From positions 643,871,465 to 643,935,464 of the forward strand of contig NC_090439.1 of NCBI RefSeq assembly GCF_031143425.1: a stretch of 64,000 bases of DNA, read 5' to 3'. A program made the translations under genes and the position numbers. Of this stretch, positions 35,313 through 47,402 are shown one piece after another (within the stretch, counting starts at the first letter, position 1; each line of letters begins with the position of its first letter). Source of the DNA: Pleurodeles waltl. Lineage: Eukaryota; Chordata; Amphibia; Caudata; Salamandridae. The notes under the pieces are model-generated. The model had not been told where the DNA came from, did no database searches, and was given only the letters and a program-made list of their open reading frames with translations.

Positions 35313-36281
35313 GTACCCACTCTCCCTATCAGTAGAACGGAGCTTTTGTCAGAGCGCTGCCACATAGGAGGGCATGCCTTCTCTGTCCTGCTCCTGCCTG
35401 TATATTTGCCATGAGGGTCCATGGCCAGGGCTGTGGTTGTAGCCTGCGGTTGATGACTCACCCCATTGCCCCTTTTCTTGCCACTAGGCTCTTTCAATGC
35501 AGACAGCCCAGCAACACCCCCCCAACGGGCTCACCACACTGCACACGTGGCCTACGTTTCAACTGCCAACCCACGCACTGCCACGTGACATGACCAAACC
35601 AGTAACAGGCATCTGGGTACGGTGAAGCCTTTTCCTAGATTACAACAGCAGTTGCCCTGGAAGGTGCCCAATGCATTAGGAAGCAGGCACCACCACCGGC
35701 TGTGTGGAAGCTGCTGGCATTAGGCTAGTGCAGCTTGCATGCAGTGAGGCAGCCGGCACCATACTACCCCACACCCACAGACTTTTTACCTTTACCCCTA
35801 CAGCGGTTACTCCACAGCGGCTACACAACTCTTGGCAGCCTTCTGAAAATAGCAGTCAGGAGCCTCCCTACAGCTCCTTTCCTCACACTCACCCTTCAAA
35901 GTACTGCATCACACTCTTCACTCACCTCTGACAGGATGCTCCAAACACCTCAATTTAGCATGCTTGTGCCCCTTCCCTGCAATTCTTTTGAAGGCAGTCA
36001 CTCAGAGGAGGTGAGGTGGTGCTAGCAGAGGTACTCCCTGCCTCTGACAGGGCGCTTTAATCCCTCAACCCCTTAACCTAGCATGCTTGTGACCCTCCCC
36101 GTACCTCTTTTGAAGGCCATCTTCAGTGCATCCTCCAGGTATCCTCCAGATGTGCAGTAAGTAAGCCAGGGGGTCAGGAGGTCAGGAGGAAGGAGCCCCT
36201 AACCACCCCAAGGCACAGGAGGAACAAGTCAGGTAATTTGAACAAAGAGATCACCTCTTCTGTACCGGAGCTTAGCCAACA

Positions 36282-38453
36282 GTGTTCTCCATCTTCTACA
36301 CCACTCACAAAAGTTCAGCACAGATAAAAACTGGGCCCCTGCAACATGAATTTCAGGCTATTGTCCCTTCCGTCCCACTAGCGTATCCAATCCCTGTCCA
36401 CAATAGGAACATTAACGGTGAGGAGGCCGAAGTCGAGCTGACAGAGTCAGAAAAATCTATTGCCCCCCCAGCCTTATTGGCCCCAAACCAGCTGTCTTGT
36501 CATCAGTTCCCTACTTGAGCAGCCACACCCCATCACAATTTTGCATCAGCCGCCTCATCACCAGCCCCTTCTTTAGCATCAGCCCACCCCACCATGGAGG
36601 TGGAAGAAGATCCAACAACAACAACGTTAACATCAACCCAACCCACCAGGTCACCACCTCAGGATGTGTATGGTTCTCAAATTAGAGCCCATTTCCATCT
36701 AGCAGCTTATGCTTGGTCTGAGTCAACATCTGAGGCAAATGCATATTGTCCCTTAAGCTTGCCAGCGGCTCAATGGGCCTAGGCATCAGCCAGGAATATA
36801 ATACTACTTTTACCCACGAAACCCTCTCATCTGGATGGTGCTGGAAACCCAGATCACTAAAGTGTTGGTATGGAGCTAAATGATCAATCTCTTCTAGAAC
36901 TGTCTTTTCTTGCCTCTGACCTCCCTCTCAGTCTTTGGACACCAGGTAAAGCCATTTCATACATGACCACAGCCCTACCTGACACAATCTGGCCACAACT
37001 CCTGCAGACACTCCAATCCGCCATTTCTGCCCTCAATTACCACACTAATAAATTAGACCTCTAGGCAGACCTGAATTTGCTCGCTGTCTTTACAGCAGGG
37101 ATCGACAGCAAGCTTGATAACTTAAACAAATTGATTCTTAGAGTGCAATCAACCGCCAACCTTGTTCAGTCAGCTGGTTGCCACTCCCCCATCATAGGCA
37201 GCATGTCTTCACTTCCAACCGTCCTCAATAATGTCCTATCAGAAATCAAGGGGCTTACAGTGGGCTACGGACATTGTCAACAATATGCAAGTTTAACCTC
37301 TTCACAAGCACCGGAAGTTCATAACATCCAATCTCCATACGTACATATCATGTCCATCGGTTCCACCTCTGAAGTTGCAGGCTTCCGGTCGGTGACTTGC
37401 TGTTTAGCGATAACTAATTTAACCACCTTTTCGGCTGGTGAAGGCACTGACAACCCGCCTGCCAACGGACATGCATACTCAGCCAACAAGTTGAAGTGCT
37501 GAGCAGGCAGGTGCATCATCTCTGCCTTCCATTGCAGTAACTTCCACTACAGCGATCCAGCCTGCTCTTGGAAAGACTGCCTCAGATGGATCGCATCCAC
37601 ATTGTCCACTTAGCAAGAGGGAACAGAAGAGTCTCTGGAAGTAGCAAAACAAGGCCAGTAGCAACCCATCCTCTGCCCACAACTTATTCCCATTGTTCAC
37701 AAGTAAAAGAATAAGGCACGCTCCATCTAAGGACGAAAAGAAAGTAGCTCCCACCAGATAGCACACGCCTCATTCTCAACCCAAACAGAAGGCTCAGCAT
37801 CTGTTGATTCCAATGCAACATCAAGTTCCCCAGCAGTGGGCAACACCAATTAATTATTAAGGCAATCCTGCTCGCATCCATAAGTTAGAACATCAAGAGT
37901 CCCCTGAAGTGGGCTGAGGTGGACTGCCCCTGATGATAAACCATAGCCAACCTGCTGACCAACCTGGGCTTCCTGCCCTAGGCAACAGCGATCTAGCCCA
38001 CGCCACGAACACCACTCTATGAGTGACTCTTACAAGGATCCGGAGCTCCCTGTGCCATCAGCTAGACCCAAGCTCTTATCGGTGACCCTGCCCTGGCCTG
38101 TTTGCAAGAGGGTGACCCCCAGGGAACCATACTGGCTTTCCCACCAGGCGGCCCAGGTTCTTCCTAGGTCACACGACTATCCACAGCAAGTAACTTCACA
38201 ACTTTTAAGTGGCAAGCTGTTGTTCATTCAGGAATACCATTCCCAAGGTCCCCATGATATTTTAAACAGGGGAAATATTCTAAGGATATTGAAGGTTGTC
38301 TCGGAGCTGAATCGCGTGGAGTCGCATGATATTGTATTAATTGAATTCCAGTATTCCATGGGTCCTCAAATCTCAGAAGCTACACTGGTAACTTTTACTG
38401 AGCTGAACTGTGCACAATTTACCCTAGCCAGCTCTGAGGTATTTAATGCATGA
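36282..38453 (+). pseudogene. LINE ORF1-like remnant
   Basis: A series of in-order open segments covers this part: 36282-36518, 36594-36782, 36870-37064, 37077-37502 and 38019-38453. The last (144 codons) ends with LNRGNILRILKVVSELNRVE and then IVLIEFQYSMGPQISEATLV. This resembles the C-terminal RNA-binding module of some LINE ORF1 proteins, where a hydrophobic helix is followed by an SVEFxS-type strand. The middle segments are Pro/Thr/Ser-rich. ORF1 proteins bind element RNA. The identification is tentative because no invariant motif is present. Confidence 0.4.
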
Positions 38454-38749
38454 TGCATGATAAGAAGTCACCAGTTACCCAGTGGTCTGGGCAAAACCTC
38501 AGGCACCCACAGAGCCAGCCAGGCAAGAGCCCTATTCAATCTTAAAAAATGCCCTGGGTCATACTCTTACAAAACTGGCGAACATGTTGTGGTTACTTAT
38601 GCCCCATCTAGAAACAATTGGAACTGGCTTCCGTCAGTCCTATCCCATAAGCACCATGATTAAACCATGCTTATGGTGCTCCAGCACTCCGAGTCGCTGT
38701 GCTCTTGAAATATCAACCGCCTTGTGCATCAATGACAGTCTCTCGACTT

Positions 38750-40770
38750 AATAGCTTTTTTAAATGGCTTTAACATTATCACCATGCAGGAGACATGAGT
38801 CAAGCACAGTTGCTCTATAATGGGTTTCATTGAGTACAGGAAGCCGGCCTGGAGAGAACACAAGTATGGTAGATCTAAAGGTGGTCCGTCCCTATGTAAC
38901 ATTACAAGGGAACTTTGATCCAATAAAATTTCAAGAGAATTGGTTGCAAGGAATCGATATCAGCAGCTGGAGATTGCGGGGCTCGCTCTTGCTGATTAAC
39001 GTCTACCTCAGTCCTAGTGCAAGGGGGAAGAGGTTAAAGCTTAACCGTTTAATACTTGTCCTCTGCAATCTAGCCAGGGATTATCTTCAAGCAGACTGTG
39101 TTAACAAGGTACTTCAATACGAACCTCTTTCCAGATCATCATGAGAATTTCGACGGATTTCCCACAGGGGCTCCCAGAACATTGCAGAACAATCCAGGCC
39201 GAGGTGCTGCCCACGAATCCTATTAGGGGAATTCTTGGTCCTACAACTCAACTCTATGGGCTTTGAAGTACTGAACAGCCAGCTCCCACAGGACACCCCA
39301 CTAAACTGGTCACCGAACTGACGGAAAATCACACTCTTACCTTGATTATTGCATATGTAACACAGAAATTTTATCTTCAGTAGAAAACTACTGTATTGTC
39401 CCGGGTATAGAGAGAGATCATTGTCCCCAGGCCATCAGAAAAAAATCCAAATTGTCCTACCATGCCTCAGCCAGCGAGACATGCAAAAGCATATACTCCG
39501 ATAACCACAAACACCTTAAATAAATACCATCAGTGCTAACATCAAGGTTGAATGTATAAAACTTACTGCAGAGGCGGCCCTGGGCGATGTGTCACCAGTT
39601 GCCGAGTGGTCAAACCTTATTACCCGACTTCTTGCCAAATTTTCACAACCATCCCAGTCGCATAGTCTCACCAAACCAGTAATCATCACAGTCTTGAATC
39701 AGCACCTAAAGAAAGTCTGCAATAAAGCCATGAGGGGTGTTCCCAGGAAGAAAGAGCTAATTGTTGCCTTTGAGTTGGTGCAGAAAAATTACAGATAGGC
39801 AGTTTATGGAGAGAAGCTAACATGTCATCATTACTTGTGGACCATTCTCCTATGCGAGAGTAAGAAAGCTAAATGCAGGAACTTCTGGGATTTAGTGAAT
39901 CAAGAAATAAATGGAGTTAGTAGGCTTGGCTTTCCCCTCTCCCGGAAGTCATGAGAGCAGAAATGTTACCATCACTGTCCTATGATAACGAAAGATTACT
40001 GGGCAAAGACAGTAGCATGATGAATAAATTGATTATTTGAATAAACAAATGCGTCAAGGTCATTTTCTGCTACCCAGATCAGGCTGGAATTAGGCCTTCT
40101 TTACCAGCGGGCAGTTAGTGCTGGTGCCTTTCTCAACCTGTGTCATAAATTAAGGGCGGTTAGGGGCGGCAGCTTAGAGGCTTTATTATGGACTGAAAGC
40201 AACACCAGGGGCCCAAGGCAAACGCATTCATCAGTTCCTTGAAGACTGCCAGCATCTCTTGGATGTGAATGATCTTACCAACCTGAGCCAATCGGCCTTC
40301 AAATTGGGCATCAAAATATGTGTTCGCCTCTGATCTTATAACTTCGGTTGGGAAACCCTAGCTAACCGTATGCATGCTTGGGCAGTCATCAGCACTTGCT
40401 GGCCAGACCCTTCTTCATCCTATCATGCTGTATATACTCCAACCATTTAAAGGCACGGTTTATGGCTCTTAAGCTCAGAGAGTGGCTGTCCTTAAAACAC
40501 CAGTTGGTGCTGACCCACAGAAGGATCACCCTGCAGGGCTGCAGCCAGAGTGAGGAAACATTTCAACAAGTTGTTTGCCTCTGTCCAGCCCTGAGTGTAA
40601 ATCCAAGATCAGGTGAGAGTGGAACAATCTGGGAGACCATTCGTGTTGGCAGGCCGTCATTGCCACCCTAAATCCAGACAACACCTCTTTAAACATTCTG
40701 CTGATCAAATGTGTATCCCTTGCTGTTAACAGACTCAGCCACCAAAGGGCATCACTTGGGAGTCTTGCTC
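38750..40770 (+). pseudogene. LINE ORF2 remnant, reverse transcriptase core lost
   Basis: The segment 38830-39144 reads LRGSLLLINVYLSPSARGKR, an endonuclease block of CR1/I-type LINEs (G-LLLINVYxPP). About 39400 it reads ERDHCPQAI, the altered SDHxPL block. About 39860-39920 it gives FWDLVNQEINGVSRLGFP, the linker before the reverse transcriptase. YPDQAGIRPS-like residues near 40070 suggest a small piece of the finger region. Then the sequence jumps to C-terminal blocks (40090-40770) with no YADD. An internal deletion between about 39940 and 40080 is likely. Confidence 0.45.
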
Positions 40771-41054
40771 TTTCTCCCTGTGCTCCTTCACCAGGCTTGG
40801 TCTAAGCTGGGAGGTTCCCCCGGCATGCAGTTATGTGCACCCTCCCCTCCAGAGCTTCAGTGTGTCAACTAATACGAATCTCTTTCCAGCTCTTAGCTGT
40901 GAATGCAGTGATATTGTACTTTCGCTGACATTGCCTAGTTTTTGTCTGCCCTTCCGTTGAATGCTGCAAGATAGTTTCTCTCATTCTATGAGATGTCGTT
41001 AAAGTGTTGATTTTAGGTATTTTGTTAATATGCCCCAATGACTTCTGTGCTGCA

Positions 41055-42510
41055 TAAACATGTTAACCTCTTTGCTGCCAGGCCTTTTCCCCTCCTGTAC
41101 CAAGCTTTTTTTTTTGCTATTTGGGGGAGTTTGCCCTTAGGCCCTCATAACATTTTGTCCAAATAAGCTACCCATGCCAAATTTGCGTCCTTCTTTTCCA
41201 ACATCCTAGGGATTTCAGAGGTACCCAGAGTTAGTGGGTTCCCCTAGAGGAGACCAAGAAATTAGCCAAAATACAGCAAACATGTTGCTTTATTTAAAAA
41301 AAACTGGAAAAAAAAGGCTGCAGAAGAAGGCTTGTAGTTTTTTCCCCCCCTCAAAATGGCATCAACAAAGGGTGCTGTTACCCAGAATCCTTAGCAAACC
41401 TCAACATTTGACCAAAAAAAACTGTTTCCTTATATTTTGATTCTGCAAAGTTCTGGAATCTGAGGGGAGCCACAAACTTCTGTCTACCCAGCATTCCCCC
41501 AGATCGCCTGATAAAATGGTACCTCACTTGTGTGGGTAGGCCTAGTGCCCATGACAGGAAATGCCCCAAAACACTATGTGGACACATCAAAATTATCAAA
41601 CACAAAATTACCTGTTTTTGCGGGGGAGGGGGCACCTGTGTTTTTGGTCCTGGGCTCAGCAGCCATCTAGGGAAACCTATCAAACCCAGACATTTCTGAA
41701 AACTAGACACCCGAGGGACTCCCGGGAGGTGTGACTCGCGTAGATCCCCCAGTGTTTTCCTACCCAGAATCCACAGCAAACCTCAAATTTAGCTATAAAA
41801 TCACATTTCTCCCACATTTCTGTGTGGGATCACTGCACCGGCACAAATTTCCTACCACCCAATATTCCCCTCAGTCTCCCAATAAAAATGATACCTCACT
41901 TGTGTAGGTAGGCCATGTGCCTGTGACAGGGAAGAGTCAGAAACAGGTCGAAAATGAGGGGAAACCAAAGCAGGTCCTAAAGGGCAGTTTGGAAAAAAGC
42001 ATTTTTAGGCTGACAAATGGGGCAGAATTTTTATCGGTATAGATGCGACAATGCTGAATGGTAGGAATTTTGTGGATTCCCGCAGATTCCGGGAGGTTCC
42101 ATCACAAAAATATGGGGAAAATGTGTGATTTCAAGCAAAGTTGGAGGTTTGCAGGGCATTGTGGGTAAGAAAATGGTGCAGGGGGCATGTGAAGCATACC
42201 ACCCTGGACTCACCCAGATGTTTAGTTTTCAGATGTGTCTAGGTCTCGTAGATTTTTCTAGATGGCAGCGTCCCAAAGTTCAAAAAGTGCAGCCCTCACC
42301 ATTCCAAGATTTTAATTTTGAGAGTTAGACCAGCTCTCGTGGCCCAAATGTAAAACCAAAACCCGAAATAATCAAATGTCCTCTTGCTTGCCGTGGGATA
42401 AGATGTTTTAGTGTGCTGGGGGAGAGCTGAAAGACTGTTGCCCCCTTCAGTTGGATGGGGATATAACGATGCCCATACTTGTTGTTAGCCACCACCCCAC
42501 TAATTTTTTT
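41055..42510 (+). repeat. Composite repeat A, copy 1, unique left part
   Basis: The stretch 41065-41370 aligns with 55854-56150; both share TTAGGCCCTCATAAC, AGCTACCCA, CATCCTAGGGATT or AATCCTAGGGATT, and TAGCCAAAATACAG. The stretch 41385-41510 aligns with 57165-57308. About 1 kb present in the second copy is absent here, where the sequence passes from CATCAACAAAGG directly to TTACCCAGAATCC. A related TACCCAGAATCC ... CCTCACTTGTGTAGGTAGG block recurs at about 41760-41915, so the repeat also contains an internal duplication. The family is unclassified; from memory it resembles a high-copy newt repeat. Confidence 0.65.
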
Positions 42511-42516
42511 TAAATT

Positions 42517-44395
42517 CCCTGGCACCTAGTAGGCTTTCTGCCCCCCACCCCCCCGGGGAGTGGATCGGGGGTAATTGCCCCATCTGCCCACCGGTGGGCA
42601 GAACAACTTTGTCCCCATATATTTGGGGTGGGGGTATGGCCATGCCCCACCCTCTTTAAAAAAAAAAAAATCTTCCCTGGTCTCTGGTGGGCTATATGCC
42701 CCATTGGGGGCAGATGGGCCTTACAAAAATAAGCTGATCTGTCCCAAAAGGGGGCAGAAATGGCCTAAAATAAATTTGCTCCCCAGGGGAGCGACCCTTG
42801 TGTTAAATTGGCGGTAATAAACATCCCTGGGGTCTAGTGGTTTTTGCCCCCCTGGGGGCATATCGGCCTAATTGAGATAGGCCGATCTGCCCATCAACGG
42901 TACAGAAAAGGCCTAATAATACAATTGCTCCCTGGGGTCGCTCACCTTATAATCATAGGGCCATATTTATACTTTTTGACGCAAAACTGCGCTAACGCAG
43001 TTTTGCGTCAAAAAAATTTGCGCCGGCTAACGCCATTCTGAAGCGCCATGCGGGCGCCGTATTTAATCAATGACGTTAGCCGGCGTTAACCGCCGGTGTT
43101 AGCCGCCGGCGCTGCCTGGTGTGCGTGGAAAAAAACGACGTACACCAGGCAGCGCCGGCGTAGGGGAATATGGAGCTTGGGCGTCAAAAAATGGGGCAAG
43201 TCAGGCTGAGGCAAATTTTTCGCCCCAACCCGATTTGCGACATTTTTTTCGACTCCCAACCCCCATAGAAATGACTCCTGTCTTAGCAAAGACAGGAGTC
43301 ATGCCCCCTTGCCCAATGGCCATGCCCAGGGGACTTCTGTCCCCTGGGCATGGTCATTGGGCATAGTGGCATGTAGGGGGGCACAAATCAGGCCCCCCTA
43401 TGCCACAAAAAAAAATAATAATAAATTACCGGAACTTACCTTAATGTCCCTGGGATGGGTCCCTCCAGCCTTGGGTGTCCTCCTGGGGTGGGCAAGGGTG
43501 ACAGGGGGTGTCCCTGGGGGCTTGGGAGGGCACCTCTGGGCTCCTTCCAAGCCCACAGGTCCCTTAACGCCTGCCTTTTCCAGGCGCTAAAAAACGGCGC
43601 AAAATCGGCCGTACGTCATTTTTTTTGACCCGCCCACTCCCGGGCGTGAATTTTGCCCGGTAGTGTAAATACAGCGCACATGCCTCGGAGTCAATTTTTT
43701 AGACGGGAACGCCTACCTTGCATCTCATTAACGCAAAGTAGGTGTCCACGCTAAAAAATGACGCAAACTCCATGGACTTTGGCGCTAGACGCGTCTAACG
43801 CCAAAGTATAAATATGGAGTTAGTTTTGCGTCGGAATTGCGTAAAAAAAAACGACGCAATTCCGGCGCAAACGGAGTATAAATATGCCCCATAATTTTTA
43901 CAAAATAATCCCTGGTGTCTAATGGCTTTTGCACCCCCTGAGGGCAGATCGGCCTAATTAATATAGGCAGATCTGCCCCCGGGGAGCAGAAATGGCCTTA
44001 GAAAAAATGGACCCCCTTGGGGAGTGACCCTTGCCAAAGGGGTCGCTCCCCTTATGCCAATTAAAAAATATATATCCCTGGTGTCTAGTGGCTTCTGCCC
44101 CTCCCCCCATGGGGGCAGATCAGCCTAATTAATATAGGCTGATCAGCCCCCGCCGGGAAGGTCTCATAATAAAATTGTCCCCTGGGGAGTCACCCTTGCC
44201 GAAGGGGTCGCTCCCCTTATAAACATAATAAAAAAAATAAAAAACATACCTGGTGTCTAATGGCTTCTATAGGCTGATCGGCCCCCAGGGGGCAGAAAAG
44301 GCCTAATTATAGAATTGTCCCCTGGGGAGCGACCCTTGCCAAAGGGTTCGCTCCCCTTATAATAATAAACACAAAAAACCTTCCTGCCGTCTAGT
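42517..44395 (+). repeat. Hairpin-forming tandem array, seven units of about 134-172 bp
   Basis: Units begin at about 42517, 42675, 42825, 43910, 44076, 44248 and 44382 with variants of CCCTGGTGTCTAGTGGCTTC. Each better unit holds two inverted repeats. The first is GGGCAGATCGGCCTAA facing ATAGGCCGATCTGCCC. The second is GGGGAGCGACCC facing GGGTCGCTCCCC or similar, with the intervening CTTGCCAAA. The third unit is split by the 933-bp Harbinger-like element at 42958-43890; removing it with its 3-bp duplication restores a 149-bp unit. The function is unknown. The array appears to be part of composite repeat A. Confidence 0.8.
42958..43890. mobile_element. Harbinger-like element, 933 bp, with internal palindromes
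   Basis: The ends are GGGCCATATTTATAC on the left and, reverse-complemented, GGGGCATATTTATAC on the right. ATA flanks both sides (42955-42957 and 43891-43893). The termini belong to the ATATTTATAC family of the three short MITEs. The body is six times longer and includes palindromes such as TGCGCTAACGCA near 42987, CGCCGGCGCTGCCTGGTGT facing ACACCAGGCAGCGCCGGCG (43105-43158), GACTCCTGTC facing GACAGGAGTC near 43274-43300, and a CCATGCCCAGGGGAC hairpin near 43319-43353. An inner TATAAATATGGAG occurs near 43807. There is no transposase frame. Confidence 0.8.
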
Positions 44396-44785
44396 GGGCA
44401 TTCCTGTTCAGAGAGACATGAAAAGGAAAGGAAAAGTCTTTGCTTCCCTTTTCATGCGTCCCTGACCTCCCCTGCCCCTGTACCGAGGAGAAATCTGTTT
44501 CTCTTCGGTCACGCTGGAAGCCAGCACGATGGGAGACGACCTCTGATGAGGTCCGCGCACGATTGCGCGCTGACTTCATCAGACGTCACTGGGTAGGGTT
44601 TATGGGGATGCAGGGGTGGAAGGGGAAGTGATTCCCTTTCCATCCCTGTTCTGGGAGGGGTTGCGGGGAGGCTCACGGGGGAGCGCTATCGCTCCCCTCA
44701 TGCTCCAGTACGAGGATGTAATGATTATGTCCTCCGCACAGGAGCACTGTGCTGTGGGATGTACCCATTACATCTGCAGCATAGA
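44396..44785 (+). repeat. Hairpin-rich right part of composite repeat A
   Basis: Consecutive imperfect palindromes include ACATGAAAAGG facing CCCTTTTCATG (44415-44457), CCGAGGAGAAA facing TTTCTCTTCGG (44483-44508), GATGAGGTCCGCGC facing GCGCGCTGACTTCATC (44545-44580) and GGGGGAGCG facing CGCTCCCC (44678-44697). The architecture echoes the serial-hairpin MITEs, but no matching termini were found. Confidence 0.5.
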
Positions 44786-44789
44786 ACCA

Positions 44790-45115
44790 GTTAAACCGCA
44801 GTTTTTATAATTCGAACCGTAGTTGTTAACTTGCCCCACGCTATCGACTCCATTTTGTTGATGATCTTGTGATGTATCTTGCTAGATTGCATTTAAATCA
44901 AACCGACCGCTGCTGCTACCTGGTTTTTCACTAGCACTTTGCTACGTAAACTTGTTAAACAGTAGTTTTTATAGTTTAAACCGTAGTTATTACCTGGCCC
45001 ACACTATCACCTGCTCTGTGTTAATGATCTTTGTGTGATGTATCTTGTTAGATTGCATTTTAAATTCAACCAAATGCTGCTGCTACCCAGTTTTACTCTA
45101 GCACCTTGCCGATGA
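44790..45115 (+). repeat. Two-copy tandem duplication, about 164-bp period
   Basis: The units share GTTTTTATA, CCGTAGTT, GCCCACGCTATC or GCCCACACTATC, GTGATGTATCTTG, AGATTGCATTT and GCTGCTGCTACC, in the same order. The second unit starts about 164 bases after the first (GCAGTTTTT at 44798, GTAGTTTTT at 44962). Divergence is moderate. No coding content. Confidence 0.75.
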
Positions 45116-45119
45116 CTGA

Positions 45120-47400
45120 GACACCCCATTATCATCTTTTGAAGCCATCTTATATGCCTGAAAAGTACACATAGTGCTAGAGCTGTGGCTGATGGTGATA
45201 TTTCTGCTTATTTAGTTTCTGTACTAGCACTTTTGACTGTTGCATCATTGCAATATGTGAGTGTTTAGTTCTATGACTTAAAGTTTTTATTATCTATAGG
45301 TCCTTTGAACAATTGTAATGGTTTTAATTAAACACATACAATAAATATATCCTTCCACATAGTGACTCAAAAATGGTTACCATAGTGACATACCCACACA
45401 CCAACAGTCACAAAAAGCACACAAAGTAACTTGACTCAAATGCATAGTTTAGCCAGAGCAAACAAACAGAATATTCAAAACGCCTCACATGCCTGTTAAA
45501 AGGCGGCACCAGTGAGTTCACTATGCGTTGCTGGAGGGCATTCACCATAGATCATACATTTGCAAACGTCTTAAAAGAACAGTCAGGGGCTAAAAATGCA
45601 CCCTCCTTTACAGCACAAAGCAAACCAGCACACACTGAACTACAGCGAGGCAGATAGCCTGGTGCACAAGTAAATGCTGCTGGCCACATACGTATGCACT
45701 GCTACTGAGAGGGAGGAGAGGAGACAAGTAAAGAAACCAAATTACGATGGTGGCCGCTGCAAATCTCAGGGGGAAGAGTGGGGGGATTTGGGGGATTAAA
45801 AAAATATATAATTTAAAAAAACATAACTTTTCCTGTCGCTGCTGTCACTGCTGCCTCCTGCCGCGTTGCTCCTCTGGTCTTCTTGTGATACAGTTTCCCC
45901 AGCAATCCTGTCACTGCTTTCTTGCTAAATATAGCATGAAAGCAGTGCCATTATTAGTCTGAGTGGCTTGGACTGCCGCTAAGACACAACCCTGAGGACC
46001 GTGCACGGGCTAAAGACAGCCTGCCAAACACACATTCGCACTTAGTGCACTCAACTCCTCCCCATACCCACCTCCCATGGCCCTGCCCCGCCCCACCCTG
46101 AACACGCTGCTAGCTCCGCCAGCAGATGAAAGATAAAATGATAATTAAATATCGTTTTATCTTTCATCTCTTGGCTTAACCAGGAGAGTGACGCAAAAGA
46201 GACACCCCCTGGCACCAGAGAAACACAACTGGCACCCCATTCTCACAACAATCCTTAGGCAAGGCCTAACAGCCTGCCGCCTCGGAGCACCTGTCTGCCA
46301 TCTTCCCACTGCCACAGAGAGGAGGCTGCTACACCGTCAGACACCCCTCTGGCACATATACACGTATTACAAAGCTCATGACGTCGCTTAAATAACATTT
46401 ATCAGGAAACACAGCTGTTTCATAATTTCCAGAGTCAAGTAAAAATAGACTTGCAGCTTTTCCTCTTCAGCTAAGCTGTGCCTAAGTGCAAGGCAAATAA
46501 AGAATTAACACCTCTCCCTGGGAGGTTCCCGAACTGGCTGTGTCTCCGAGACACCAAAAGGTGTGAAAGTCTCTGATGTGGATCTTCTTCCTATAAATGT
46601 CCGAAATGTTTCTCTTATCGCTACAAATATCCTAACCAATAACACTGGGCTAACCACTAACCTTGGGTTGCACGGCAGCGTACTGCCCGGCGTAAAGTGC
46701 CTCAATGCCCTGTAATGGGTAGTAAGCACTATATAGAAGCAAAATACAACACAATTAAATGATCACAGTGTTTTCATGGGTTCCTTAGCAACTGTCAAAA
46801 GCCTTCTTCTTGAAATAATGGTTTGGGTCTTAACATGTTGTGTTATATTCTTTCATACTGTGTTGTGCTGTTATTTTCTGTAATGATGTGTCTGTCATTC
46901 CATTATGTACTATGTTACATTTAGTTAAATTATAATATATTTTGTCATACCATTTCACATTTTGTGCTACACCAGTTTACTTTATATTTTGAACGTGCTA
47001 CAACATGTAAATCTGATATTCATGACATTTTAATAATTCTCATGTGATGTAACGTTATGCTATTTGGCTCCTATTGTCACATTACAAAATGTCATGCCAG
47101 GCCCTGGCGCTTTATACCAGCCCCTGTGTATACCATGGCATATGATGTCAAGCCATTTCATTACATTTACATGGCACTACAAACTCTCTGGGCACCAAAG
47201 GGTTGTGTGTAATAAATATCTTGCATGATATATTTAAAATGTTAGCATGGATAACAGGGGTAGTTGTTTCTTGGGCAGTTTTCTGAAGTCACGGAAAGTA
47301 GTACATGCTCCAGGTAGGGTTTCTTCCAGGTGGAAGATGGGTGTTCCTGCAAAGACTGCCTTCCTGTAGTGGGTGAGAAAAGGAAACTCCTGAGCATTAC
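45120..47400. other. Gene-free stretch with one strong hairpin
   Basis: Apart from the hairpin at 46125-46168 (listed separately) nothing was recognised. The segment 46840-47180 is AT-rich and non-coding. Confidence 0.4.
46125..46168. repeat. 44-bp near-perfect palindrome
   Basis: GATGAAAGATAAAATGATA on the left pairs with TATCGTTTTATCTTTCATC on the right, with one G-T type mismatch in the duplex and a loop of about 6 nt. It could fold as a single RNA or DNA hairpin or be a MITE core. No terminal duplication was seen. Confidence 0.7.
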
Positions 47401-47402
47401 AG

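Larger units (their letters stand above)
35400..40800 (+). mobile_element. Degenerate LINE of non-L1 type
   Basis: The plus strand carries an ORF1-like region (about 36280-38453) and then an ORF2-like region (about 38750-40770) in the usual order. Neither contains long frames, and the core of the reverse transcriptase appears to be missing. The 5' part 35400-36280 is pyrimidine-rich and could be leader. The type is not L1. The C-terminal segment after about 40370 has Cys/His-bearing blocks like those that close ORF2 in CR1, I or R1-type LINEs. Borders are approximate. Confidence 0.5.

Noticed and set aside
42517..44395. CRISPR-like regular repeats
   Set aside because: Units are long, diverged and without unique spacers of constant size, in an evidently eukaryotic genome; it is a minisatellite.
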